In this document: one piece after another, positions 52,298 through 61,834 of the stretch
Position numbering within the stretch: position 1 is the stretch's first letter
How the letters are laid out: each line of letters starts with the position of its first letter
Source of the DNA: Anaerosporobacter mobilis DSM 15930
GTDB taxonomy: Bacteria > Bacillota > Clostridia > Lachnospirales > Lachnospiraceae
Length of the DNA stretch: 64,000 nucleotides
NCBI RefSeq assembly: GCF_900142955.1
Contig: NZ_FRCP01000019.1
Span: forward strand, 95,016 to 159,015
Reading direction: 5' to 3'
Notes under the pieces: model-generated
Databases searched by the model: none
What the model was told of the DNA's origin: nothing
Seen by the model: the letters and a program-made list of their open reading frames with translations, nothing else
Translations under genes and position numbers: made by a program

Positions 52298-53131
52298 ATG
52301 TATAACTACGAATTGATTGATAATTTAACATCCAATCTTTCTATAACATTAAAACTCAGTTACAAAGTAACTCACGATGTAAATTGGTTGGAACATAGAA
52401 CCAAAACCGAATATACAATCTGGACCATTATTACAGGGAATGTATGGATAATAATAAATAACAAGGAGTTTCTTGCTAAATCAGGTGATATACTATTGTT
52501 TTATCCAGGGGATACATACACTGCTCATACTGATGAAAATGGCTGTAGTTTCATCTATAATCGTTTTCGATTAGAAATGGGCTCTACTATAGACATTATG
52601 TCTACCATAAATATGTCAGGTATTATTCCTGGGTTCTACATTAAGGCATACGCGGATAAATTCTGTGAACGTTTTTTATCTTTGTATACTTCTCCCCAGC
52701 ATATTTCACTAGAGCTCTATTCAGAGTTTCTATATTACCTCTCTAGAGTGCTTACAGTAGGAAAAAGATACGGTATCTTCTTTTACACAGATTCAAACTA
52801 CAACAGGAAAATACCAATGATTGATACCATACTTCATTATATCAACGGACATTTTACAGAACATATATCTGTAAAACAACTGTCCGAAATGAGTAACTTA
52901 AGTGAGAAATATTTTATTGCTTCCTTCACTTCCTTATTAGGAATTTCACCAAAACAATATATTATTGAATGTCGTATGAAGCTAGCTTCTGAGCTCTTAT
53001 GTGATCCTAACACAAAAATCGGTGCTGTAGCTGCTATTGTAGGGTATTCAGATCAATATTCTTTTTCTAAAGCTTTCAAAAAATATTTTGATGAAAGTCC
53101 CACAGAATTTCAAAAACAATTTATCTATTAA
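52298..53131 (+). CDS. AraC family transcriptional regulator
   Basis: A 277-aa regulator with an N-terminal cupin sugar-sensing domain (about 25-100; GNVWIIINNKEFLAKSGDILLFYPGDTYTAH) and a C-terminal double helix-turn-helix (about 178-275; HISVKQLSEMSNLSEKYFIASFTSLLGISPKQYI, IGAVAAIVGYSDQYSFSKAFKKYFDESPTEF). Divergent from the GH2 gene with 240 bp between, so it likely activates that gene in response to its sugar. An extended -10 (TGATATAAT, 52186-52194) lies upstream. Confidence 0.92.
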   Translation: MYNYELIDNLTSNLSITLKLSYKVTHDVNWLEHRTKTEYTIWTIITGNVWIIINNKEFLAKSGDILLFYPGDTYTAHTDENGCSFIYNRFRLEMGSTIDIMSTINMSGIIPGFYIKAYADKFCERFLSLYTSPQHISLELYSEFLYYLSRVLTVGKRYGIFFYTDSNYNRKIPMIDTILHYINGHFTEHISVKQLSEMSNLSEKYFIASFTSLLGISPKQYIIECRMKLASELLCDPNTKIGAVAAIVGYSDQYSFSKAFKKYFDESPTEFQKQFIY

Positions 53132-53267
53132 TTAAAACAAAGATTGCTAATCTTTATTGATTTTAATATTACTATATAGTAATATACCATTTAGTAGTTT
53201 ATTGTTATGATTAATTATTCATACTTTTATTTATAATTAAAATTATCTCTATTTAGGAGGTGAAATC

Positions 53268-53723
53268 ATGCCCGATATGCCTGTTGGAATACTATTAGCT
53301 CAAATCAAGCAACTGCAAGGTAGAATTATCGAAAAGAAATTGAAGGCTTATAGCAGTCAAGACTTGAATGGTTCCCAGATTAATATTCTTTATCAGCTTT
53401 GGCTAGAAGATAACATTACTATTAGTCAGTTAAGTACACGTACGAATTTGGCAAACACAACATTGACCACTATGTTGGATAGATTAGAAAAACAAGGGCA
53501 AATTATTAGACATAGAAATGAGAATAACCGACGTGAAATTAGGATTCAATTAACAGATTCTGCAAAGAATCTTAGGAAAGATAGTAATCTAGTATTGCAG
53601 GAAATGCATGAGATTAATTTCAACGGCTTTACTAATGAGGAAGAGGACTTAGTGTACTCTTTACTTTTACGAATGAAACAAAATCTTGAAAATGAGGATG
53701 GAATTTATGGACACAAAAAGTGA
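53268..53723 (+). CDS. MarR family transcriptional regulator
   Basis: A 151-aa winged-helix regulator (ITISQLSTRTNLANTTLTTMLDRLEKQGQIIRHRNENNRREIRIQLTD is the recognition region, split here only by description). MarR proteins often sense phenolics, drugs or oxidants and repress adjacent efflux genes. It overlaps the MATE gene downstream by 17 nt, so the two are translationally coupled. TAGGAGG lies 7 nt before the ATG. Confidence 0.93.
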   Translation: MPDMPVGILLAQIKQLQGRIIEKKLKAYSSQDLNGSQINILYQLWLEDNITISQLSTRTNLANTTLTTMLDRLEKQGQIIRHRNENNRREIRIQLTDSAKNLRKDSNLVLQEMHEINFNGFTNEEEDLVYSLLLRMKQNLENEDGIYGHKK

Positions 53724-55059
53724 TAACAAATTAGGTACTGAAAAGATTGGTAAACTGGTTTTCAGTCTTGCATTGCCTGCTGTCATCGCGCAGATGGTTA
53801 ATGTACTTTATAACATAGTCGATCGTATGTATATCGGTCATATTCCTAAAATAGGATCAACTGCACTAACTGGGCTTGGTGTATGTTTCCCAATTCTTAT
53901 GCTTATATCAGCATTCAGCGCTTTCGTTGGTTCTGGTGGAGCTCCGCTCGCTTCTATTCAATTAGGAAAAGGGAATAAAAAAGAAGCCGAAAAGATTCTT
54001 GGTAATGGTGTAACTATGTTACTTGCTTTCTCCCTTATATTAACCTTTGGATTTATGATATTTAAAGAGCCTTTATTGTATGCCTTTGGAGCAAGTGATA
54101 AAACATTTACGTATGCCAATCAATATCTGACAATTTATTTACTTGGTACTATCTTCGTACAAGCTGCCATTGGTTTGAATACATTTATCACCTGCCAAGG
54201 GCAAGCAAAGGTAGCCATGTTTTCTGTCTTAATTGGCGCAATAATTAATATCGTACTCGATCCAATCTTTATTTTTGTTTTTGATCTTGGTGTACGAGGT
54301 GCTGCACTTGCTACTATAATTTCTCAAGGTTGTAGTGCGATATGGGTTGTCGCATTCCTAGTATCAAAACGTTCTAGTTTAAGAATTAAACTATCTAATC
54401 TAAAACCAAATTGGAAGATAATTGGTGCTATCGCTGCACTTGGTGTCTCACCTTTCATTATGCAAGCGACTGAAAGTTTAATTAATATTGTATTTAATAG
54501 TGGCTTAAAACATTATGGCGGAGATGTATACGTTGGTTCCATGACAATCTTACAAAGTGTCATGCAATTATTCGTTCTACCAACACAAGGTATTACCATG
54601 GGAACACAACCAATTATCAGTTATAACTATGGTGCGAAAAACCATCAACGTGTTAAAGATGCTTTCAAGTACACACTGATCGTCACCGTTATCATAACTA
54701 TTATGGCAACAATATCAGTTGCTCTTTTCCCACAAGTATTTGCTAGGATGTTTACTAGTGATCAGGAATTAATTGCATTAGTTGTAAAAGTTCTTCCTAT
54801 TTTTATGGCTGGAATCTGGATTTTTGGTGTTCAGATGGCTTGTCAATCAGCTTTCATGGGAATGGGACAAGCAAAGATATCACTTTTCTTAGCATTACTG
54901 CGTAAAGTAATCTTGTTGATTCCTCTTGCTATAATTCTACCTAGATTTACTGGAGTTATGGGAATCTACTATGCAGAACCAATAGCTGATATCTTAGCTG
55001 CTATCACAACTGGTACATTGTTTGCTCTTAGCTTTAAGAAAATATTAGCTAAGGCATAA
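53707..55059 (+). CDS. MATE family efflux transporter
   Basis: A 450-aa Na+- or H+-coupled multidrug/toxin exporter with 12 predicted helices in two halves. MATE signatures: LALPAVIAQMVNVLYNIVDRMYIGH at the start and GITMGTQPIISYNYGAKN in the second half. The start at 53707 (MDTKSDN) lies within the MarR gene end and has GAGG about 9 nt upstream; longer in-frame starts overlap further and lack a site. A paralog lies at 55524. Confidence 0.93.
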   Translation: MDTKSDNKLGTEKIGKLVFSLALPAVIAQMVNVLYNIVDRMYIGHIPKIGSTALTGLGVCFPILMLISAFSAFVGSGGAPLASIQLGKGNKKEAEKILGNGVTMLLAFSLILTFGFMIFKEPLLYAFGASDKTFTYANQYLTIYLLGTIFVQAAIGLNTFITCQGQAKVAMFSVLIGAIINIVLDPIFIFVFDLGVRGAALATIISQGCSAIWVVAFLVSKRSSLRIKLSNLKPNWKIIGAIAALGVSPFIMQATESLINIVFNSGLKHYGGDVYVGSMTILQSVMQLFVLPTQGITMGTQPIISYNYGAKNHQRVKDAFKYTLIVTVIITIMATISVALFPQVFARMFTSDQELIALVVKVLPIFMAGIWIFGVQMACQSAFMGMGQAKISLFLALLRKVILLIPLAIILPRFTGVMGIYYAEPIADILAAITTGTLFALSFKKILAKA

Positions 55060-55244
55060 TATGCTATACGACTCGTACTCAGATTACATGATTTGATGTT
55101 TAGATTCTGCTAAGGAATCATACAATTTATTTCTTTTGCCAAACGAACTTGATACTATGTAATTACAGATATTATAAGCGTAATCTTCGTTAATTTTGCT
55201 TATATTAAGTTTAGTTGTAATTACATAAATCAGGAGGGATCAAT

Positions 55245-55388
55245 ATGAATATTGTTTTAATCCTAATAGCAGTTATTGGTGGAGCAGTTGGTATCTTATC
55301 AACCTTATATTGTACCATTAGTATGATAGCAGTAATTATATGGAAGATATATCGTAAAGCAAAATATCATATTTCTATGTTCGATTAG
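55245..55388 (+). CDS. Small membrane protein of 47 residues between two MATE genes
   Basis: MNIVLILIAVIGGAVGILST opens a 47-aa protein with one or two hydrophobic segments (about 2-18 and 22-34) and a basic tail (WKIYRKAKYH). AGGAGG lies 7 nt before the ATG, and a strong terminator (55421-55463) follows the stop, so it looks like a real gene. No family recognised. A regulator or accessory of the neighbouring pumps is a guess from position. Confidence 0.6.
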   Translation: MNIVLILIAVIGGAVGILSTLYCTISMIAVIIWKIYRKAKYHISMFD

Positions 55389-55420
55389 GCAGTGACATCA
55401 TCATGTAATAGATTTGTGTA

Positions 55421-55463
55421 AAAGAACGAAAATAAGAGCCAGCCCTTTTATTTTCGTTCTTTT
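55421..55463 (+). terminator. Terminator after the 47-aa membrane protein gene
   Basis: AAAAGAACGAAAATAA pairs with TTATTTTCGTTCTTTT around an 11-nt GC-containing loop. Confidence 0.88.
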
Positions 55464-55523
55464 CACGCGTTTAATAATATTTTGAATTTTATATTTTAAT
55501 ATAACAAAGGATAATTATATATT

Positions 55524-56936
55524 ATGAAAAAAACAAATGATTTAGGGCAAGATTCTATCTTTCCACTTGTATGTAAGCTTGCAATACCAACTATGATTGC
55601 ACAACTAGTTAACGTTCTCTATAGTATCATCGACCGTATGTTTATAGGCAATATACCCGTTATAGGTGACCTTGCCTTGGCTGGTGCTGGGGTTTGTGGT
55701 CCAATAGTAACACTACTCTCTTCTTTTGGTACATTAGTTGGATTAGGTGGCTCCATCCTAATGGCAATGAAACTAGGTGAGAAAAAAGAAAAAGAAGCAC
55801 AGAACATACTTAATAATAGTTTTTTAATGTTAATAGTTTTATCGCTTACTCTTACTATTGGCTTCTTACTATCTAAAGATGCCTTGTTAATACGCTTTGG
55901 AGCAAGTCAGCTAACATTCTCGTATGCAGATACCTATCTCACGATTTATACATTTGGGACCTTTTTTGCCCTTCTTGGTATTGGAATGAATTACTTTATT
56001 ACCTGTCAAGGTTTCCCATTGATTAGTATGGCAACCGTTATTACTGGTGCAATCAGTAATATAATACTAGATGCCGTCTTTATCTTTGTATTTGACTTAG
56101 GTATTGCTGGTGCTGCTTTAGCCACTGTACTATCACAGATGTTATCTTGTTGCTTAACATTACTATTTCTCTTTAAGCCTGGGAGATTTCGACCGTTTAA
56201 ATCAAAACCACAGATTTCAATTGCCTTTGGTAATTACTCTCTTAAATTAGCTAAGAAAATCTTAGCACTTGGCTTCTCTCCATTTGTCATTCTATCAACA
56301 GATAGCTTAATTATTATTGTTATGAACGCTGCCCTACAACATTATGGAGGATCTACAAATGGAGATCAACTAGTCTCTGCTGCTACAATTATTCAAAGCT
56401 ATATGTTATTAATTACAGGTCCTATGGTGGGGATTACCGGTGGTACCCAAGCTATTATTAGCTATAACTACGGTGCGGTTAATACCAAACGTGTAAAACA
56501 AGCAGAGAAAATCATCTTAGCTCTTACGGTATGTTTCTCCACAATTATGTTCCTTGTATCAAGATTCTTACCTCAAGCTTTCGTTCACATCTTTACAAGT
56601 GATGTTGAATTAATTAAGTTATCCACTTGGGGAATTCGTGTCTTCACACTTGGAATTATACCTTTAAGTTTTCAATATGTTTTTGTAGATGGATTGACTG
56701 CACTTGGTCGCACAAAGACAGCGCTTACCTTGTCGGTATTACGTAAAAGCCTCTATATAGTATTTACATTAGTAATACCTATCTTCTTTCAAACCAAAAG
56801 TGCTTTCTATGCAGAACCATTATCCGATGTTTTGTGTTCTTTCATAACAACCATCATTTTCTTACTGGTATTCTCAAAGCATCTTTATAGGAGAGAAAAA
56901 TCATTCTCTTGTAACGATTCTCTTCTTACACCATAA
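55524..56936 (+). CDS. MATE family efflux transporter
   Basis: A 470-aa 12-helix MATE exporter, paralog of the protein at 53707 (CKLAIPTMIAQLVNVLYSIIDRMFIGN; GITGGTQAIISYNYGAVN). The ribosome site is weak (AAAGGA about 13 nt upstream). A terminator upstream indicates its own promoter, but none was convincing. The catalase gene starts 38 nt after its stop, with no terminator between, so both may be co-transcribed. Confidence 0.92.
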   Translation: MKKTNDLGQDSIFPLVCKLAIPTMIAQLVNVLYSIIDRMFIGNIPVIGDLALAGAGVCGPIVTLLSSFGTLVGLGGSILMAMKLGEKKEKEAQNILNNSFLMLIVLSLTLTIGFLLSKDALLIRFGASQLTFSYADTYLTIYTFGTFFALLGIGMNYFITCQGFPLISMATVITGAISNIILDAVFIFVFDLGIAGAALATVLSQMLSCCLTLLFLFKPGRFRPFKSKPQISIAFGNYSLKLAKKILALGFSPFVILSTDSLIIIVMNAALQHYGGSTNGDQLVSAATIIQSYMLLITGPMVGITGGTQAIISYNYGAVNTKRVKQAEKIILALTVCFSTIMFLVSRFLPQAFVHIFTSDVELIKLSTWGIRVFTLGIIPLSFQYVFVDGLTALGRTKTALTLSVLRKSLYIVFTLVIPIFFQTKSAFYAEPLSDVLCSFITTIIFLLVFSKHLYRREKSFSCNDSLLTP

Positions 56937-56974
56937 ACTAATATAGGAAATACTATGATGTAAGGAGATAATTA

Positions 56975-58444
56975 ATGGACAGACGTAACGACAATTGTAA
57001 TTTTGATTACATGACGGATAGTTTCGGTAGGCCAATTCCTAATGAAAACAATTCTCTTACTGTAGGAAGCAATGGACCAGGACTTATCGAAGATGTTGTT
57101 CTTATCGATAAAATGGCCCACTTTGACAGAGAAAGAATACCGGAACGTGTTGTTCATGCAAAAGGTGCTGGTGCTTTTGGCTTTTTTCAATCCTATCGTT
57201 GTATGAGCGATTATACAATGGCGGATTTTCTACAAACACCAAACGCAAAAACAAAAGTATTCGTACGTTTCTCAACTGTTATCGGCTCAAAAGGTTCTGC
57301 TGATACAGTAAGAGATCCAAGAGGATTTGCAGTAAAATTCTATACCAATCAAGGCATCTATGATATTGTAGGTAACGACTTACCAGTATTCTTTATCCGT
57401 GATGCAATACGTTTTCCTGATGTTATTCATTCGCTTAAACCTTCACCAGACACCAATTTGCGTGACCCACAGCGTTTCTGGGACTTTGTTTCGCTCATGC
57501 CTGAAGCAACACATATGATCACTTGGTTATATTCCGATCGAGGTACCATCAAGGATTATAGGCATGTTGATGGATTTGGTGTAAATACGTACATCTGGGT
57601 TAACCGTCGCGGAAAACGTTGCTTAATTAAATATCACTGGAAGACACAGCAAGGAATTGAAACAATTGATCGTTTTGAAGCGGAAGAATTATCTGGTACA
57701 AATCCTGATGTTGCAGTTCAAAATCTCCACAATGCAATCGCAAGTGGAAAATTCCCACGTTGGGAACTGTGTGTACAAATTATGGACCCTGACAAAGTAG
57801 AATGTCTTGATTTTGATCCGTTAGATGATACGAAAACTTGGCCAGAAGATCAATTTCCATTAATTCCAGTTGGAATGATGACCTTAAACGAAAATCCAAG
57901 CAACTTCTTCGCGCAGGTTGAACAGTCGGCTTTCTGCCCAGCTAATATTGTTCCAGGTGTTGAATTCTCAGCTGACAAAATGTTACAAGGAAGATCCTTT
58001 TCTTATCATGATACCCAAAGACACCGACTTGGAACTAACTTCATGCAATTACCAATCAATCGTTCCATCAGTCCAATTGACAATAATCAACGGGATGGTG
58101 AGGCTACTTACTACTTCAATCCAGAACCAATCAATTATTCACCAAACAGCCTTAACAACAACAAACCGCTTCCTTATCCAATTCCAGTGCCACCACCAAC
58201 TGAAGCTTGTGGCTTTGTTGTAAGAATTCCAATTGAGAATCCTAGTGACTTCAAGCAAGCTGGTGAACGTTATGAATCTTTAAGTGATGTAGAGAAAGCA
58301 CATCTTATTGATAATATTGCTGTTGAACTATACAAGTGTAAAGATGATATTGTAAATCGTACATTAAATAGTTTTGTTAAAGCTTCTAAAGAATTCGGAT
58401 ATCGGGTTTTAGAAGCAGTAAAAGAATACCGAAACCAAACGTAG
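56975..58444 (+). CDS. katA: Heme catalase (monofunctional, clade of small subunits)
   Basis: Breaks hydrogen peroxide to water and oxygen in the cytoplasm. The 489-aa length fits small-subunit catalases. Distal His61 (RVVHAKGAGAFG), Asn134 (VGNDLPVFF) and the proximal heme ligand Tyr344 (RSFSYHDTQRHR) are present, so the enzyme should be active if heme is available. A heme catalase is uncommon in strict anaerobes. AAGGAG lies 7 nt before the ATG. The stop codon lies in the first arm of a 12-bp inverted repeat (58436-58555). It may be co-transcribed with the MATE gene before it. Confidence 0.95.
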   Translation: MDRRNDNCNFDYMTDSFGRPIPNENNSLTVGSNGPGLIEDVVLIDKMAHFDRERIPERVVHAKGAGAFGFFQSYRCMSDYTMADFLQTPNAKTKVFVRFSTVIGSKGSADTVRDPRGFAVKFYTNQGIYDIVGNDLPVFFIRDAIRFPDVIHSLKPSPDTNLRDPQRFWDFVSLMPEATHMITWLYSDRGTIKDYRHVDGFGVNTYIWVNRRGKRCLIKYHWKTQQGIETIDRFEAEELSGTNPDVAVQNLHNAIASGKFPRWELCVQIMDPDKVECLDFDPLDDTKTWPEDQFPLIPVGMMTLNENPSNFFAQVEQSAFCPANIVPGVEFSADKMLQGRSFSYHDTQRHRLGTNFMQLPINRSISPIDNNQRDGEATYYFNPEPINYSPNSLNNNKPLPYPIPVPPPTEACGFVVRIPIENPSDFKQAGERYESLSDVEKAHLIDNIAVELYKCKDDIVNRTLNSFVKASKEFGYRVLEAVKEYRNQT

Positions 58445-58555
58445 TTCACTCGCAACGCGCTTTCGCTTGGATAAAGTTCGTAGTGGTACATAAGGTCTAA
58501 AATACAGAGCCAAAGTACCAACGACTTCATACACCTGCTCATCGAACTACGTTTG
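58436..58555. repeat. 120-bp segment bounded by 12-bp inverted repeats at the katA end
   Basis: CAAACGTAGTTC (58436-58447) and GAACTACGTTTG (58544-58555) are exact inverses. Inside, TGGTAC/GTACCA and a further pairing give a long cruciform. The left arm supplies the katA stop codon. It could be a small non-autonomous repeat element or a structured 3' end; the true terminator is further on at 58630. Confidence 0.5.
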
Positions 58556-58629
58556 CCATAACATTAATCAAGTTTTATATGAATTGACGATGCAAGTTTT
58601 CTAGAGGCCTTTACACCCGAATCAAATAG

Positions 58630-58677
58630 AAAAAAGAGCTACGAAAATCTTATCGATTTATCATAGCTCTTTCTTTT
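58630..58677. terminator. Bidirectional terminator between katA and the HerA-like gene
   Basis: AAAGAGCTA-GA pairs with TC-TAGCTCTTT around an AT-rich interior; flanking T runs on both strands (TTCTTTTAT and TTTTTTCTATT). Confidence 0.85.
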
Positions 58678-61600
58678 ATAACTTACCTTCATAAATCTCT
58701 TTCTTATCACGTGTAATACAAAGATATTCATTGGCTTCAAGATTGTCTAATAACCCATGATGGTCTATTTTAATGTTTAACCATTCCTTTAAATCCCGTC
58801 TTTCCTTAGTGCTTGATATCTGATGAATAAAAACCGCATATACCTCAGATCTAATGTTCTTTGGAAGTTTGGATATTCCTTCCTCTATTAACACAATTGA
58901 CTCACCATATTTCATAGAAGCCAATATGTATTCCGTTATTGTCACTACTGCATTCTCTTCCCAAGATGCTATCACCCCAGTCCCTTTGCTTAAAATACGT
59001 CCCATATTCTCTATTACAATCACATGATTACTACTATAATCCGTTCTTCCCTGTGATTTTCTCATTGCCATGCATCTCAATAAATATAGTAATGTGAAGA
59101 ATTTACGGTCAGCTTCATTAACCAATTCTTCCAGTTCAATACTCATATTTCGTTCCATTAACGAAGTAAGATTCATACTATGCTCAGAACCTAAGAGAAT
59201 GCCTTTCTTCCCTATTGTCCAGCCATTAAGTGCCTCTCTTGCTCTTGATAAACATCTAAATTGTATCTCTTTATCCGTTATCTGTTTTTTAATTATTTCT
59301 TCTGTTTTAAGTAGAATGTCGAGGAAAGTCGGGAATGCTTTTACCTCCTTGGTATAAGCTTGTTTTCCGAATTTATCATTGCTATTCGTAGATAGATTCC
59401 ATCCGAGTGCAATATACGATTCATAGATAGCACTCTTTATCATATCTATTAATATTGGATCAAACCCATAACAATGAATCATATTTGCTAATAAAAGTTC
59501 TACATGATTATCAATTAATTCATCTGGAAAAAGTTCAAATGGGTTCAGTTTCAATGTCTTACCAGCACTGGTTAACACTGGATACCTTTCTATTTTTGGC
59601 GTTCCTTTAAACATTCTACTATATCTTCCCGAATCAAACTCTATCAATGTGAATGGTCGATCAATTTCTAATAGTATATTCTTAAGCGACTCTTCTTTAC
59701 CACTATGTCGTTCCCCTATTATTAATAGACCCTGATGCAGCTTTTTACGATCCAAATCAGGGAAAGCTGAATGATTCAACGATGTAATAGAGAGTTCCGA
59801 CTTTTTCTCCTTCTCCCTTCTACTTACAAACGTTGAACTTGATGTTTTAAGTGGCAGTGTCACCATATGCCTCAATTCCTTGCTAGATATCCAATTACCT
59901 CCGTATATATAATTACCCGATATAAATTGTGAGTATGCACTTCTTGCAAGAACTTCTTGATCCGAAAATGGGGTGGTTATATCATTATTCGAATAGAAAT
60001 ACTTTGGTATTTGAAAGTTCACAATGTTGTTATATTGGTTCGTGTTTTTGTATAGTATCGTTTCTGTTATAGGAACTTTACTAACGATATCATATTCATT
60101 CATTCCTCTCCATGCGGCTACTGCTTTCGTAAGTTTCGACTCATTTCCAGCGAATACAATTGTACTACACACATAGATTCCCCTGATTTCCCCATATAAT
60201 AATCTTGAATTCACAATATCGATTAGATATCTATTCCATGAGCTAACTGCTTGGTTGGTATACCTCTCTGTTACACTACAGATATTGGTACAAGAATCTC
60301 TATTATTAACTGCCAATCTATTGTTCGTAGAGCAGGAATTAACTCTTACATTTGCCCTAGTATCTTGCCTATTAATACTGGCTAATGTGAATTCCTTTTG
60401 TCCTTTACGTAACCCAGTTTCTATCTCCTCCACATCACCAAAGATTAAACCTTCGTCTTCTTCTAATGTTTGTTGTATTCTTAACTCATTCCCATCTTTC
60501 TTCCTTACACCAAGTGAGCGACCCGGATTATCAAGATACCTCATAATCTTATCTCCCACATCTATCACATTCTCCTCTGTAATCTTATACTCAGCTTTTG
60601 GATAAGGAATAGTATAACCTGATCTACAATACGATTGTTTCTTGTTTTGATGATTTTTTCCCAACAATGAAAAACCAAAAGGATTTCTTCTTCTACCAGA
60701 ACTCATACTATTTTGAGACTCTTGACTATCTATCTCTGCTATAGTTACAACAGATTTGTTTTCCACTTGTGGTGTAAGTTTTGTATCCTTTGATACTTCT
60801 CTAGATTTTTCTTGCACTTTTTGCTTTAAACACAAGTTATCCATTAATTCCATTAACTCATTATTCGTAACACCCTTATTAAAGAATGAGTTTTCTAATT
60901 GTTGCAAAGAACCTCTCTCAAATCTTAGAGAACCACCTTCTGATGTGGTAAACAACTGAAATAATAATTGCTCCGATGCCGTATTCGTTCTGGTAGTACT
61001 ATTAGCACGGTTTTTATCAAGGAAAGCGGCTACTTCATTCACATTACTTTTTTGTCTAATCTGCGAAAAATCAAGTAATGGTGCAAGCATATCTAACACA
61101 GATTGTTGCTCACATACAATTTCATTAACTTTATCCTCTGACAATGGTTGTGCTAGAACCATTACAAGAAACGATTCTTGTGCCATTGCATTCGCAAAGC
61201 GGTCCATACCAAGTGTTGTTGAGCTAGAGCTAATCACACCTGGAACTCCTTCTAATACCGCACAGGATTGTTCTCTAAGTAACTCCCTATGTAGTGTTTG
61301 CTTTTCCTCTTTGGTTAGCTCGGCAATACTTGAGCCTGGATAATTAACTTCAAAATTAGCCACTAAAATGTCTTCACCCTGCTTGATATCACATAGAATA
61401 TCACTCTTGTGCTTATCTGTATTAAGTACTGGTGCTACCCCATAATAATAATGGATCTCTGTACCTGTTCCTTGCATAAGATAGACGCATGTAACCGTTT
61501 GAGAATGCATTGCATCTAAAACATTCTCAATTGCATGCAAATTCTTTGATATTGAATCATAAGTCTGATTTGTAACTTCAAAGAGTCGTATATCCCTTAT

Positions 61601-61699
61601 ATCTATACCACAATTGGTATTACATTGTAATTTTTTATTCGAAGCAAGATACATAGAAGACATATTCTGCATCTGTTCAAACACATCACAACTATTCAT
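58676..61699 (-). CDS. HerA/VirB4-like P-loop protein with degenerate ATPase motifs
   Basis: A 1,007-aa protein. The C-terminal 350 residues follow the HerA/FtsK-VirB4 plan: a Walker A place GERHSGKE (about 662-669; Glu instead of Ser/Thr after Lys), KLNPFELFPDELIDNHVELLL, a Walker B place HVIVIENMGRIL (Asn instead of catalytic Glu), and LIEEGISKLP where active relatives have a Q motif. Hydrolysis is therefore doubtful. Residues 1-210 form an alpha/beta domain; 210-500 are low-complexity and polar. No membrane helix. The start at 61699 has AAGGTGGG 10 nt upstream. It diverges from the helical and Cys-rich proteins at 61835 and 62357. Function unknown. Confidence 0.7.
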   Translation of the reverse strand: MNSCDVFEQMQNMSSMYLASNKKLQCNTNCGIDIRDIRLFEVTNQTYDSISKNLHAIENVLDAMHSQTVTCVYLMQGTGTEIHYYYGVAPVLNTDKHKSDILCDIKQGEDILVANFEVNYPGSSIAELTKEEKQTLHRELLREQSCAVLEGVPGVISSSSTTLGMDRFANAMAQESFLVMVLAQPLSEDKVNEIVCEQQSVLDMLAPLLDFSQIRQKSNVNEVAAFLDKNRANSTTRTNTASEQLLFQLFTTSEGGSLRFERGSLQQLENSFFNKGVTNNELMELMDNLCLKQKVQEKSREVSKDTKLTPQVENKSVVTIAEIDSQESQNSMSSGRRRNPFGFSLLGKNHQNKKQSYCRSGYTIPYPKAEYKITEENVIDVGDKIMRYLDNPGRSLGVRKKDGNELRIQQTLEEDEGLIFGDVEEIETGLRKGQKEFTLASINRQDTRANVRVNSCSTNNRLAVNNRDSCTNICSVTERYTNQAVSSWNRYLIDIVNSRLLYGEIRGIYVCSTIVFAGNESKLTKAVAAWRGMNEYDIVSKVPITETILYKNTNQYNNIVNFQIPKYFYSNNDITTPFSDQEVLARSAYSQFISGNYIYGGNWISSKELRHMVTLPLKTSSSTFVSRREKEKKSELSITSLNHSAFPDLDRKKLHQGLLIIGERHSGKEESLKNILLEIDRPFTLIEFDSGRYSRMFKGTPKIERYPVLTSAGKTLKLNPFELFPDELIDNHVELLLANMIHCYGFDPILIDMIKSAIYESYIALGWNLSTNSNDKFGKQAYTKEVKAFPTFLDILLKTEEIIKKQITDKEIQFRCLSRAREALNGWTIGKKGILLGSEHSMNLTSLMERNMSIELEELVNEADRKFFTLLYLLRCMAMRKSQGRTDYSSNHVIVIENMGRILSKGTGVIASWEENAVVTITEYILASMKYGESIVLIEEGISKLPKNIRSEVYAVFIHQISSTKERRDLKEWLNIKIDHHGLLDNLEANEYLCITRDKKEIYEGKL

Positions 61700-61733
61700 T
61701 TTCAATCTACCCACCTTACAAAACATTCCTTTA

Positions 61734-61807
61734 TACTATATGATAGAACTATCAAAAATACGTTTTTTCTTTATAGTCATAGTACAACATTACAGCTACA
61801 TATATTA
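61734..61807. promoter_or_regulatory. Divergent sporulation-like -10 elements
   Basis: CATATAGTA (minus strand, 61734-61742) and CATATATTA (plus, 61799-61807) both match CATANNNTA, the -10 of mother-cell sigma-K promoters, one for each divergent gene. The -35 elements are less convincing (ATA 17 nt before the plus-strand element; AAC about 18 nt before the minus one). Confidence 0.35.
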
Positions 61808-61834
61808 TTACAAAATAACGATAGGGAGAATAAT

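Noticed and set aside
58270..58542. 90-aa minus-strand frame at the katA end
   Set aside because: Shadow of katA and of the inverted-repeat segment; no ribosome site.
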